This document shows, one piece after another, positions 47,291-61,100 of a stretch of DNA of 64,000 nt; the first letter of the stretch is position 1; every line of letters starts with the position of its first letter. The position numbers were made by a program, and so were the translations under genes. Under the pieces are notes generated by a model. The model made no database searches. It had not been told where the DNA came from and saw only the letters and a program-made list of their open reading frames with translations. The DNA comes from Climacteris rufus (taxonomy: Eukaryota > Chordata > Aves > Passeriformes > Climacteridae), in contig VZRZ01005482.1 in the NCBI GenBank assembly GCA_013398175.1, positions 186,608 through 250,607 on the forward strand. The letters are read 5' to 3'.

Positions 47291-48201
47291 CATTCGATAT
47301 TGAAAAGAAATAGGAAAAAAGAAGAGATGACCTGCTGTAAATTTTGAACAATACCTTTGATTTAGTTTGTATATACTCCCAAGCAGGCACTTCACAACCT
47401 TTTTTTTTCCTTCCATTTTTACTATACAAGTCAAGAAGAGGTATTTACTTACTAGGTTCCTCTGTAAATTCATGAGAACAGCAGTGATTTGTGACAGGAA
47501 CACACACAGGTGATCTGATGAAGCTTTTTAAAATGTGTTTTTACCATCGTTGTATTAATGAAAGAATATTGATACCCTCCATTCTATACAGACTTGTTTT
47601 CCTTTTTTTCTCAGCCCGTATCCATTATCACTGTATCTGTACACCAGAGTGTATTTGCGCATCACTTTAAAAGAATATGGCAAGGAAATAACATTCTATC
47701 CTTAAATACACAGTTTCTGGGGCAGGAAGTGCCTCTGAGAAGGTGATGGGAGATGTTTACTCCCCACCCTGACAGAGTAACTCTCTGATTCTGGTCATTA
47801 TACTGTCCCAGCTGAGACAGAATTTAAAGGGCACAACATTTTATTCACTGATAAATGCCAATAATCCAGTCTAAAGAGAATTGTTAGAAAATCCCAAATC
47901 TGTGAATGCATGCATACTAAAGAGAAAAAATATTGAAGAAAACTAAAAAATTAGGAGAGAAATACAGAAGTAAGTAGGTTTATGTGAGTTGAATATTTAC
48001 AATCTGTGGTGCTTTGTGGTCAGTCTCACTCTTAGAAATCATAACGGGTCAAATATTGCAGACATTGAAAAAGTATATTCCCCTTCACAATGGCTGGTTC
48101 ATGACACTTATGTTTTGATACCTATGGAGTCTAGCTTTATTTTTGTTCTTTGTATATTCTTTGTTTGTATTTGTGCTGTTATATACTGATACAGTTGTTA
48201 C

Positions 48202-48270
48202 ATACTGATGTATTGATACAAATTTTGTTGCTAAATACTGATATATTGATACAAATTTTGTTGTTAAATA
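48202..48270. repeat. Tandem repeat, period 33 bp, two copies
   Basis: atactgatgtattgatac with the following aaattttgttgctaa is repeated 33 bp later with two substitutions. A degraded partial copy precedes it at about 48180. It merges into AT-rich simple sequence. Confidence 0.8.
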
Positions 48271-51200
48271 CTTTAATTTTAGACATTATTTTTATTTATT
48301 ATTAGTTGTAATAATATATATTATTAGTAGTAGTAATTTAAACAACATTTTGTATCATCATTATATTTATCCATATTTGTGTTTTGTGCTTGTTTCTTAT
48401 GTTCTTTTTGTTCATTATTTCAAATGTTTTAAGTCACACATTCAAGATATTTAAATAAGCAGTGAGGCTTAGATGTTTTCTCTGCTTGCTAAAACTTGCT
48501 ACAAACAGTAAATGACTAGGTAAAAAGTTGAAGCCTGATTAGAAATGGTTAATGAAACAAAATAATATCACTCTGTTTGCTTGGATAACTTAAAGAACCA
48601 CATGACCAGCTCTGTTAGACATTAGTTTCTCCAGAAATGGCATCCCCTGGGATTTGTGAGTGGCAGGAAATATCCAGAACCGTGCCTTTAGTGGTACTGT
48701 AACAAAAGAGAGGTGGATGGAGGCTCTGTGGGTCCCTCAGTGGTATCTTTACATAGGCTATTGGAAATTTAGCAAAGCATTGGAAACTAGGATCAATTTT
48801 GTAAGTGGAGCAGCCTCTTGGTGTGAAATATACTGCCACACAGAAAAGAGTATGGTGTGGTAGCTTTGCACCAACAGAACACCAAATATTGAAATGTTGA
48901 CCAAGGAATGCAGTTTTGTCCACCCAGTCTTGAAATGTCAGGTTTAGGGGTTGAGGGTTGTCAAGCCTTTTTTAATAGTCCTGTTTTCTACAGAAGAGCA
49001 GCAACTCCTCCTGCCACGTCCCTGTTTGGGACACACTGCTGACATCCAGGCAGCTCATGAGGCAATGTTCATCTTGCAATGGACAGTGAGGATAGTGGGG
49101 TGTGTTTTCCAGCTTGATAGGATAAGAGTTATTCCTGTCCAGAGAGGCAGATAGTTTTCAATTTCAGGTTCAGGTGCAGTGTGACTGTACTAGATGCTAA
49201 TGTTGCAGGTTCCAAATCAGAAACAACGTTCAGAAGTGTTTTGAAAATTTTGGGAGTCCAAGGGGATGGATTGGGTTACCCCAGAATGGCAGCCAGGAAC
49301 ACTGTAATCAAATCTGACGGGTAAAAACTGAAGTCTGAAGTTCTACTTTGTTTAAGAATCTGATGAAAACAAACAAACAAAATAATGCTTGAAAGATTTC
49401 AGGAAATAAATAGATGTTTTATAGTTGTTTTATATGTAGGGTGCTATAATCAAGAGCACACTTGTGCCTTGTAATATGGGTGTCCTTGAGTGCTTTGAAG
49501 CAATACCATTTTTTCCACAGAGGTTTTCCACAATCTGTTGGTGTGTCCTATGTAAACATGCACAGCAGGGAGCTGAGTCTCAAAACCCTGGTTCCCAAGT
49601 GGAAGTCTGGGGTCTGTGGGGATCATAAGTGGTCTGTGACAGGTCTGCAGAGCTGGAATGACATCTATATAACCCCAGACTCCTAAGCAGCAGTGCTAGT
49701 GGTTGAGAAAGCTTGGGGGGTGACAACAATCATCAATCTAAAATGTCTGGGAATCTTTTTGGTGAAGAGATGTTAGTGTCTGGTGAAGTCCTGTAAAGGG
49801 ATTTCTACATAGGAATTTAAACAGGTGCTATATACAGTGAGATTCTGTGCACTGGAAGGTATGACAATATGGAATAAGGGCATTCTTAATGGATGGAATA
49901 GTTTTAGGTCACTTTTTGACATGATTTATAATTCCAACTTTGCCATCGCTCTCAGATTTTGCTATCAGACCGAGAGTAAGAACTCACTAGCAAAATGCAG
50001 GTCTCTGAGAAAAGAATCCCAAACAACAAGCACTAAAAATATCAGCTTGATAGTTTCCCTGCATATGTAGTGTAAAGAGTGTGAGTTCTACATACTTTGC
50101 AGCACTCATCCCCAGCTTGCTAAAACTAATGGTTTTTAATTTCTTTTATTAAGTTATGCTTGTGAACAGGTAAGATTTTCTTAATACAGTCATAATTCAA
50201 AATGATTCACTAAAATTCCTCAGACGTGTCTTAAAATCAGTATTTTTTGGAAGCAGGCTCTGACAGACGTAACTTAAGAATACCTAAGTCAAGATAAACA
50301 GGATAGCTTCCTTTGGGTTTTTGAGCCTCTCACCTCTGATTGGGTGGCTGTAAAGTTTTGAATCGAATTCCCACAGTGAACATTTATACTTCAGATTTAA
50401 AATATTCATTTTACATCAGTATTTTCCAACATTAACTTGAAATGTACTATTTCTGCAAACATTCCTCTAGAAGGAGTTATCTGTTTGAACATGGTGAAAG
50501 CATCTCAAGAAAGGTGCTCACACAGCTGGAATAATTTTGAATAAAAATTCTGATGTATTTACCTATAGGTTGTATAATACTTGCTTTTCCCTCATAAATG
50601 GTGCTATTTGAACCTGATGAATAAGATTAATATTCTGTTGCCAAATTCTCCATTCTTCAGGATTGGGTTTTTCAACACAGCTCAAAAATAGCAAATACTG
50701 AGTGAAACATTAATTATCTAAGAAACCTCTCTGTGGTCTGAAGTGCTTAGTGAAGAGTAGAGACGAGTCTTTTTTTCTTACTTGGGTGGGAAAATAGAAT
50801 AGTATTTATTCAGACAAGCAGAAAATACAGAAGCAGCTAAAATGGTCTTTTGTGGGAGCTGTCACTAAACTAAAATATGACATGATTTCAACTATATTTT
50901 TTTTCTGCTATAATTAACTTTGTCTTTTGACAACTCCTTCTGAGGCATATATTAATTAAATATGGGATAATGAATAGAGACAACTAGATCACCAGGGTAT
51001 AAATCAATTGAGGGGTTCTGATGATACCATAAACCACAAGAATGGAGTATGTGCAGTTAATAATAACATCAAAAGACTGTGATTGATTTGGAACTTAGCG
51101 ATCCTTCCACATTCATTATTATTTTATATAAAGCATAAAAACGAGTGGTGTTTTATGCAAAGACAAGATGATTTTTCTCCCCTGGGTTCTTTGATAATGG

Positions 51201-52162
51201 AGAAATTGTCATTGTCCACAGATAAAGAAAAAGGCTGTCCTTATTACGTGGAGAGGGTTGGCAGAAGATCCTTGTGTGGTCACAGAGAAGCCCTGGGACT
51301 AAGAACACTTTTACTGCAATTATTTATATACCTTCCATGGAGAATTTGGGGCCAAGTTTTCTGGCGGTTTAAAATGCTATTGCTACATGCGATCCACAGA
51401 ATTTTTGCTAATTGATAATTTTGTTTTTAGTTTGTTTTTTTTACCCTCAGGTTGTGCCCGTTGACCAGATTCCATTCCACGGAGTCTAAGACCTTTTCCC
51501 TGTAAGTGACCTGAGATTTTTGTTTTTCCCAGAAAAATAAAACCATACACTTAAATATGTTTAAACGCTAATAACCTTTATTTATTGATGGTAACATTAA
51601 GGTCAAAGAAGTGGATTTTCCCTGCAGTTGTGCCTCTTGCACACCAAGTCTGGATCAAAGTGTTGTCTCTATGGTATGACAATAGCTGTTTTAGAAAAGT
51701 GCATAGTGATAAATGTGTTTGTCTGTACAAACACACACATGCATGTATATATAGAAATTAAATTTTGTAAAATAGTATTTGATGAGCACAGTGTGCCTCT
51801 AGGTTTTGTCACACACACTCAGTGTTTTCCATTTTAAATTTACTGGGTGTGGGAAGATGAAGTGAGGGAACAAGGCATGTTTTGATTCCTAATTCTGAAT
51901 GTTCAATGAGAGAGCCTATGCTTCTTTTAGTTATGCTGTGATGCTGTCAGAAGTGCATATGGAAAGAGTTTCAGCAGATAAAGAGGGCACTGGTCAAAGT
52001 CTTGTTACTATCTCATGATAAATCCTTCAAGTGTAGTCAGGTATCTCTAGAACATGCGACACTTTGTCAAACAAAGACTTTGAAGATGGCTCTGTAGCTG
52101 CCTGCCATCTGCAGTGGTGTTGTGATTTTGGCTGGTTGATCAGATCTTTGCTGGTAGTTTTT

Positions 52163-52208
52163 GAAGTCATAGATACTGAAAAGATAGATACTGAAGTCAT
52201 AGATACTG
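52163..52208. repeat. Short tandem duplication, period 30 bp
   Basis: gaagtcatagatactg occurs at 52163-52178 and 52193-52208 with agatagatactg between them. This is a local slippage-type duplication. Confidence 0.75.
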
Positions 52209-53029
52209 TAATCGTGGAGGGCAGGTGAGCCCTGAAGATTGTTGGCGGTGCAGTTTGGTGCTGACTGCTCCTCTAAACGTGGCTCATTTTGACACTTGAC
52301 AATGTGCTGTGTTTTATGTGCATGAGGTTAGGGCCAGGTGTTGAGGAGAGGCTTTGGACAGCAGAGGGAGAACTGGCATGGTGAAGGTGTGAGATAGCAG
52401 GTCCAGTCCCTTATGGAAAGCCAGCCTGGGCTCAGAGGCCAGGAGACACACTGCGTGCTCCAGCACCACCTGAGCTGCACAGGCTGCTTCAGGAGGTAAA
52501 TCCCAACACATGTGATAAGCTCTGGGAAAGGTGTTTCCAAGGCTGGAAATGCCCAGGAGATAAAGAAAGAGTGTCAAATATGCACCACTGTTTATCCAGC
52601 AATATAAAAGGAGGATCAAAGACCCCAGGGACATTTTGGTGTATCTTGGCTGCCTCACACTCTAGCTACATTTTAAAACTAAGTTGGTTTCTATTTACCT
52701 TGCAGTTATAATTGCATGCGCACGTAGACCAATACAATTGGTTGCTTCAGGAGCTTCTCTTTCCATGTAATCTGTTCTGAGTCCTAAAAGAAATCTGCAG
52801 ATAGTGTGGGCTCAAAATCTTTTTATAACAGCTTAAGCTGGCTTCCAAACACTTGGGCAATGACAACAATATGTGATTTTTGGAAGTCACTATCTGTTCA
52901 TCTAAAATGTAAATTTGCTGCTAAGGGCACTGTGTATTAGTAAATCACATTTTAAACACCAAATCCATTTTATTTTCTGAGGCCTTAGGCACATTTTAAT
53001 ACTGCAGTGCTAGCATTTTAAGTGTATTT

Positions 53030-53290
53030 TTGTGAGGCCTCTAGAGCGTTGTCACGGATCGGCACAGTATAAATAACGTTTATTGTTATTATCATTGTAT
53101 GTCGTATTCACTCTGTTTTGCTACCATTAATAAACCATTCAGGCAATGTTGTTGTAATGTATAATATTAGCAGCAGCCTCCTTTGGGAGACATATAACTG
53201 GGTACTTAATATTCTAGCTGTTTCCTGGGCCATCTCTCCACAGGCGCAGACGCTGCAGCGTGTTCAAAGTTCAATATGAAAAAATGGGCT
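53030..53290. promoter_or_regulatory. Candidate conserved enhancer with retained CpGs
   Basis: Within AT-rich DNA this segment keeps many CpGs (gcgttgtcacggatcgg, aacgttt, gtcgtatt, ggcgcagacgc). It contains a perfect 10-bp palindrome CGCTGCAGCG at 53251-53260, directly followed by a DR1-like nuclear-receptor site tgttcaaagttca at 53261-53273. There are also GATA-free homeodomain words (ccattaataaacc). It is not a coding exon in any frame. The CpG retention suggests selection, but no alignment was available. Confidence 0.35.
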
Positions 53291-56200
53291 GGCTGTGCAA
53301 AGATCACAGCATCTTGCAACACGCCTTGCAGTAACTCACACTGTGGCCCTTGCTGTCAAAATTCTGCAGCACTAGATAACAGTAAATTAGGGAAATTGCC
53401 TGTAATTTGGGGAATGCTGTTTTGCCCCTTTTAAATTTGTCATTGCTAGAAAAACAAGGAAAAGAAAAGCATTCACTAGACTCATCCACCTCTTCCTCAG
53501 CCTTGCAGATAAGGCTGTTGCCTTGCAGCCGTTTTGTGGGGCTGCCTAGATTACAGAAAGCATTGGTGCTAAGGAAACTTGAACTGTGGAACACAGGATT
53601 GTTTCAGGGCTGTATTAATTTGCACTGAGGATTGAAGCCTTATGAACATCCTCCTTTAGTGGCTGGCAAAGCAAAATCTGTGACCTTTTCTCTTAATAAA
53701 CAGTATGCAAAACCCAACCATGCTTAAAATTGCACTCTTAAAAACACAAAAACAAAGAATATTTTTGGATAGTGATGGTGATGTGAATATGGAAGAGAAA
53801 ATTATGTAGATGTGAAAGCACGGGTGGATTAGCAAGTGACTTTGCCAGCCAGAGAGGAAAGATGGGGGAAACATCCCTGCTGCAAGGCCTTCACACCACA
53901 TGGCCACCCAAATGCTCCATCAGCTCACAAGGCAAAAGATCTGCTGGTAGATGCCCCTGGAGGGCACTGCTGGCCAGATGGCATTTGGGCTGGCAGGGGA
54001 GGTTGTCTTTTAACAGTGCTACCTCTGTCTGTGGTGTATTCACCTTTCCTATCCCTTTGTGGCTTTTCTCAGTGCTTTCCCTGGGCAACCTGCATCATGA
54101 CAATGTGGCTGGGAGATGTCATCACGGGCCCATGGGCTGTGGCAAGTTGGCAGCTGACCTCAGGAGAGGAGGGAACTCATTACGGGCAGCCAGTCTTGCA
54201 GGGGGTCCTCTGCCTGTGTGGCCAGTTCACAGGATGTGGCTCTTACTCTGTGACTGAAACACCTTCTTGAAGGTCAGAGTGCACCACCACCTCCTTTCCA
54301 ATGCCATCACCAGAGTCCTGAGGTCTTTGCAGTAACTGATGCCTTTTCTCAGTCTTTCCTTCCTGCCTCATTCCACAAAAAGGTTTACATGTAATTTGCA
54401 CATTCATGCGTTACTTGTTGAGTGGTCTCTCTGGGACTGATTGTTTCATCTCTTTGAAGATGTTAACTTTCCTGTCTAATGATGTGATTGTTGTTTTAAT
54501 CTGTCATATAAAAGACCTCCTAGCCCTGCACAGCCCAGGAGAAATATTTCCTTGCCTTTTATTAGTGGCAAACTGCATTTTGGGGCAGGCTGTGACTAAC
54601 AGGTTTTCAACCTGCACTCAGGACTGGAGTGCAGGGGGGCAGGAAACACATCCTCTTCAAGGTCTTCCTTTTCTTACAAGGACCATGTAGAGGAATGTGA
54701 GTAATGAGTATGTAGCAAAACAGCCATCTGAGACTGAACAGATTAAACACGGTAAAATGATGTTAAATGATGTAAAATATGCTTCATCGTTTTCTTACAC
54801 TCATTTAATTGTGTAGTGGCTGTGGGTGGGTACCTGCCTCTTCAAGAAGAGAGAAGCAGAATTGTCTAGTGTGTTTCCTAGGTACTGAGCTATGAGATGA
54901 TATCTCTATTTCAAAGGAAGGCGGGAAATGTTACAACATTTGAGTAAGACCCTTGGCTTAAAACGTTAAGGCTGCTGGAATGTCACAGGCAGTCAGTGAC
55001 ACTCTGTCCCACTGAACTAAAGATGGGAAGAGAGATCACACATCCCTCTTTGGTGTCTGTATGCTGGCTGTGGCATCCTTTCAGACCCTCACTGACTCAG
55101 GCTGTCACTTGTAGAAGTCCCAGGGCACTGTGTAGGCCTCACATTGTTCTTTGTGCTTATTACTTTATTCCGTCCCTTTCTTTTCCAATTCTGGGACTGA
55201 CATGTGGCTCTTGTGGTGATGTGCTGTGTCATGAATAGACACACTGTGTGCAGACAGTCAGTAGCCTGGGAAATCAGGGAGTCAGATATTGCCCTTCTGC
55301 TCCTCCCTGCTTTGCCCAGGGCTCTAAAGCTTGGATAAAATGCTCTGAGGCCTAATAAGTATAATTACTTACATATTTCAGTCAATGCAAGAATATTATA
55401 TATAATCTATCTTATTTTTTCTACAAAAATCTTTAAAAGAGTTTTTAAATGGTAGCATTTAATCAACATTTGTTTTGGAGTCTTATGTAAAAATTTTGCA
55501 AGGTGAATTTGGCTTCTTGAAAAAATACAGTGCTCCAGACTGTGATGGGCCCCTCACTGAAAGTCCTTCAATGAGCACTGCAACTATTCCCTGGCCTTTT
55601 TTGGAAGTTGTGAGCCTTCACAGCAACATTCTCCATGGCCGTGCATTCGCCCAGGAATGGGGAAAGCTGAGTGTAGGGCTGGGAGGCAGCTAGAGGAGGA
55701 TAGAGGGTGTGGAGAAAAGAGTAGTGAAAGGAGCTCATCAAAGTCCACTCTTGGCTGCTACCTGTTGATAGTGAAGAGAAGACGAATCACCAGTTTAGGT
55801 CTGTGACAGGTTTTCTGAGATGAGAAAAAAGGGGCCCAGAAAATGCATGCAGCCTTCTTCCATCATCCCTTTAATAACCTGTAATATCGCAGCAGGATAT
55901 TTTTGTCACACTGAATCTGATTGATGGTCTTGGCTATAAGACATTACAAGTGTAGAGTAAATTGACCGAACACCTAAACATACAAATTATTAAAAGGAGG
56001 GGGGAGTGGGCTTGGGCCTCCTGGGGAAAGCAGGCAGGCTTTAGTTAAGATGATCCCATTTCCAAGTGCAATTTATAGTCTATTGACTTGCAGCAGTGTC
56101 TTTTCAGATGTGAGGAAATTGTCATACATTGCAAATGAGAAGCTGTTTTGACATCAGGATCGCAGAGAGTGCCAGGAAGAAATGATATCAATGCCTGGTC

Positions 56201-57844
56201 TGTTAAGGTTAAATGAAGTTGCATTGTTGCCAGCAGATAGGCATTCATTTCCTTTTCTTCCCTGCCTGTCCCTGTGTACAATTACTGTGATTAGGATGAG
56301 TAACAATGTGCTTCTGACACCCATTGTATTGACAGCTCGCCTAGTTTTTTCCACTCAAGTGGCACTAGTCATTACTTAAACACTTGGGTATTTTGACAGG
56401 GAAGATCCATGCCTGCCAGTCAAGTGTATCAATGACAAGGTGGCCTTAGCCCCTGGACACGTACTGCTGAATTAAAGCAGTCAAAGCCATCGCTGCTGGA
56501 ATATGATGAACCCTTTTAGAAACGGGGCTCTGGCAAACCCAGAGAGACACTGATGCACTTGGTGTGTTCTTCCTGCCTTCCCCACACATTACTGCTGTTG
56601 ATAAGCTTGTTTTTTCCCCAGGTACGTTGTGATCTCTTGGAAGAAGAGTATGATTGAAAAGTAAAGTATTACAGAGCAGAAAGGAGTCAAAATTATTTGG
56701 GGCATTTACATTTATGTTGGGGGACAGTTTTAATTTGGACTCTTCTGGAAAAGACCATCAGTTAGCAGTGTGGGGCAGCCTGAGAGTTATGTAGATTAAT
56801 TTAATAAGAAGGTGCCTTGATTTGTTGCCAGGTACCCTTATGGTAGTTTTCTACCTATGCACTAGCTTCCTCTACTGTGCTACTCTTTTTCCAAATTACA
56901 TCTTACCTATGTATCAAAAGGAAATATATATATCAAGGTTCCGTGATTTTTGTTTTGTTTTTTTATCTTGCTCTTAGGATTCTTTGACAGTTTGGATTCA
57001 ATTTAGAGAAAAACATGTGAGGAATAAAAATAATAGCTTTGGGCAGAAGCGATCTAAAAATTGAAAAAAAAAATTGTGCTGTAGGTTAAAGGATAAAGGG
57101 GAATAACTAACATGCAGAGAACACACACAAGAAGAGTACCAGCTGTGAGTTTTTGCCAGGCCTCATTCCAAAACTACTTGAAAAAGTGCTGGGGGCACAT
57201 CCAGTAGCTTAAATATTATTGTGCTTTCAAAGGCCTTCAGTGCTTTGCAGATGTCCTTGTTTAAGTGAATATATGAGTGTGTGCACACACACAAAGAATT
57301 CAACAGGTTATTCCTGGAGCTACTAAACTGGTACTCTGCAATGCTGCTGGATTTTCATAATCTGCTCCCTCCTGGCTCACTCAAGCCCACACTCTGCCCT
57401 GGTGCTGGGTAGTGGTAATAAAGAAAATGGTTTGCAGATTTCTATTGGAATCAGAAAGGAGTCTAAGCTTTACTGGAAAATCAATTATGTAGTAGGCGAA
57501 GTACCCCATAATGTTCAGCAAAAAAATATGCTAACATCCAGGTCAGTACATTGGAAAACACATTTATCATGATTTCCATGAAAGCCTCAGGCTAGTGTGT
57601 CCCAAGAGCAACCTCTGAACTTGAACCAAACAGTCAAATGGAAAACTCTGCCTACTTAGCATTTTAAAAATTTACTTCTCTTCTGAGCCCTGAACTGGAA
57701 GCTTCATGAAATGGGAACTTCAGTCTCCTCAAAGATGTGTTAATAAACATTTCCTGTAGAGAAGATATTTTTGTTGCCTGCCTTTTCTTTTACTTGGCTC
57801 TAAAAAAGGGCTTCATACAGGTCCCCAAACTTCTTTTACCATTG
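53291..57844. other. Gene-free intergenic stretch
   Basis: The overlapping open frames of 131 and 144 codons at 53836-54270 lie in a GC-richer segment without recognised domains. The part 56040-56530 is TAAT/CAAT-rich and could be constrained. A gtgtgtgcacacac palindrome lies near 57279. No gene called. Confidence 0.55.
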
Positions 57845-58150
57845 ATTTGCCACGTGAAAGACTGACTATTAAATGTAATTAAATGCACAGAGCATTAAAT
57901 ATGCATACTATCAAATTACTGCTTTTGGCAGTAAATAGGTTTCCTTTAGTTGTTTCCTTCTGCGTTGTTTGGTATTTCACATTTCTATTAGAGATTATCA
58001 TGGAGGAGCTAATTATGGTATTGGCAGTGTTGTTCCATGTGCTGTAAAAATGCAAGGCTAGAGATACAGACAGTCTTTTCACAGAGCTATTTACAACCCA
58101 GGAAATGTGTGTACACCTGAACAAATGATTGTGTGGTGACTGAAAAAAGA
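57845..58150. promoter_or_regulatory. Candidate homeodomain-rich enhancer
   Basis: A dense cluster of TAAT/ATTA cores (ctattaaatgtaattaaatgc, caaattactg, gagctaattatgg) lies beside a G-box-like cacgtg at 57852, with ordinary sequence complexity rather than simple repeat. This composition is typical of developmental noncoding elements. Function is inferred only. Confidence 0.28.
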
Positions 58151-61100
58151 AAGTCATAAATGGCTGCACGTCACTCCAAACTGGTGTTTCACACAGCTAT
58201 CTGTGTCCCAGGTCTATCCTGTTGTGTATCCATTCCCCACTTGTCTTTTCCTGCATAGGCTGTAAGCAGAAATTAAGATATTTAAAGATGTCCCTTTCTG
58301 GAGGCTTTACAGCCTGTCCAGGTGATCTATTCAAGAGCTACATCATCCTTCCTGTTAGAAAGGTTTTTCACAGCTTTTTTTTTTTTTTCCTCTCTCCACA
58401 GTTTTATGGACATTCTCTCCTGGCTTATCCAATGTGAATCTGAAGAACAAACTGTTCCTTTCCTGCTTGAAGCAAAATTTTAATGTATTTTATGACTGTT
58501 AGGTCCCACATTCAGTTTAGCCTCCTTAGACTGAACAATCTTAACTCTTTTGCAGTTGATGGTTTTCTGTCATCTCCTTATGTATTGTGAGGCTTATTGA
58601 TTCATCCATATGGTATCTTTTTCTGCAACGATAAAATTGGTTTGATAGCATTTTTTTATCCGCTTTTAATCATCCTTAAGCTTGCACAGAATACAGTGCA
58701 TCTCTTTCCATAGTCAGAAAGACAGTCACTCTTTCAATGAAGAACAGAACTTACCACAGACTCATCAATACACTGATACTTTTGGCTAATGAAATCTTAA
58801 TCTTGTGACTTTGTTGATGGATAGAGTTTTCATGGATGAAAAGAAAGATAATTTATTACTAATTGTGACCTTAAGAATACTCTGTAGTTGGTGGGGAAAA
58901 AAGCTTTGGCGGAAATCTATACATTTTTCTTTTTTTCAAGACTTAGAATGGACTATTTTCTGACCTGTCAGTGAAAGGAAACAGCATCAATCCTAAGAAG
59001 AAAATCTGCTTAAAATCAAGTTGTAATTAATTTCAGTGTATGGGGGCAATGCTGTTATTAAAATTGTGCTCCTGTTGCTGTTTTTCTTGGACGGATGAGG
59101 TGGTAAACACATCTATGCAGAAGTGGGCCTAAGGCTTACCTTGGTCAGGGGAAAATGGGGACAGAAAAGTTCATCTTTCTCTGTTTTTTGCTTTTCAGTA
59201 AAAAGATGATCTCTCTTCCAAATTTCTTAATCTAAGGGTTGAAAGAAGCAACAGCAGAGCACTGTGTACTGGTGTGAGATGCTGGAAGGTGACACTCACA
59301 GGTGTAATGCACTTGCCATAAAACAAGTTAATTGCAGGTAAGAGCAATCAGACTCATAAAATATGCCATCTTTTCTTCATACGTGCTCAAAACACAGCTA
59401 CAAGTGACAGCCTTGAGCTTATAGTCGAAGCTTGTGTAAGGACATCCTTCACCACACTTGTAGCTTGAAGAGCAAGCTGAGCAACAGGAATGGATGAGAA
59501 ACCTGGGTGGACTCTTTTGCAGGGCAATGTTAAGTTCTGGGCAAGAAGCACAAAGATGTCTTGGTGAAGTTAAGCTGTGGAGGAGATGCTTCTAGGATCT
59601 ATCATGTAATGTGGTTTTTTTTAATCTTGCAGCTTCTCATAGGGACCTAATTTTTTTGTGTATTATGTTGTAGTGCACTGCTCTTCAAATCTGTCCAGAC
59701 AGTTCTTGGAATTTTTTTACTCCAAAGTGTTACAATCCTCACATTGATTTGGTCACTGATATACTGAGCTCTGTCAAAATCTAAGAATGAGTTATCTTAA
59801 TTGCTCTTTTATATGATTGTGCAAAATGTGATTTTTCTTTTTTCAGCTCATATATTAAGCTTAAATCCTTTCCTGCTGATCTGAAGGGAGAATGGATACA
59901 TAGGGATTTTTTATAGTTAAGTACCAGCTGTGTCGTTAGATTCTGCAGCCACCTCTGACTGATAGAGTTATTTCCTGGACAGCCAGTAAACAAAGCTGCA
60001 TGGCAACACCCAAGGGACAGAAGTACTTTTAAGCATTCTTTACATGGCTCGGAAAAAGCTCGACTGTAGCAGTCAACAGTCTTGGGGGAAATGCTAAGCA
60101 TGGATATCTTCATTACTTATCAATTAAGCAGCAAGCTTATGGATTCAGGAACCCTTGAGGGAGAAGTTGAGCTCTGAATGGAGCTCTCAGGGATCACATT
60201 GGGAGAGTTTATTCCCAGAACTGTGTATGTTTTGGGAAAGGATCCCAAAAATGTGATTTATTATCTAGAAGGCACAAGGTGGCCAGAAACACCTTGAGAA
60301 TTACTTTTACCTGATGTTCTGCTGACTGATAGGAACAGGACATGCAGAAAATCCAACCCCCAGATTTGATTGTCATAATTTCTCACCATGAAAATGTCAC
60401 TATTACTTCAATTGTTATTTCTTCTTTGTGGTCCCATTAACTCATGTTCTATTCCTATCTCCATGTTTCTTAGAACCCAATATGATTTAATGTCTTTTAG
60501 AAATCTTTCAGCTTCCCATCCTCCCTGAAAAACAATTCCTGCAGAGATGTGTGGTATTACAGCAGCAACATTTCCAGAAACAAGACTGGATTCCCAAAGG
60601 ACTGTGGGGTGCCTTCCAATAAAGCTGGAAGTTGACAGTGCTCAGAGTGGGTTAGGGAGAATGATCTGCACATGGGGAGATGTTTACTGTAACATCATTG
60701 TGGAAGGAGAGTGGAATAATGCCTCTGAAGCCCACAGTAGCCATTGCAAGGTGTAGGCAAAGGAGTTTTTGGGAGGCCCATGAGACCACTGCATCTTCTG
60801 GGTCACTGAATGGAAGGCAGGTGGCCTGTGGCTTCTGTGAGCGGCTGCTCTGCATAAACTGAAAAAGGCCAAAATGAAGTAAATGGAGACCATACTTGGT
60901 GTATCTGCTGAGTGTCAGAATGGGAGGATCTGCCACAGATATATGTGTGGTATGGATGCATCACAAAGGGACAAATGGGGAAAAGTAAGTAGACAAAGCA
61001 CTAGCTGTTGAGTTGCCTGATAAATAATATCGCAGATAATGTCCTATGTAATAAAAGAAGCTCACACTGTCTTTATCGGCTACACAAAACTAAATGCCTT

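Larger units (their letters stand above)
47291..53029. other. Gene-free, AT-rich intergenic stretch
   Basis: It contains the 33-bp tandem repeat at 48202-48270, the AT-rich simple stretch to 48370, and a 30-bp duplicated gaagtcatagatactg at 52163 and 52193. The segment 52310-52660 is more GC-rich but shows no domain. No gene, RNA or transposon is supported. Confidence 0.6.

Noticed and set aside
53836..54270. Two overlapping open frames of 131 and 144 codons
   Set aside because: Overlapping plus-strand frames in a GC-richer stretch, with no domain, no splice partners and low-complexity-free but unfamiliar products. Not enough to call a gene.
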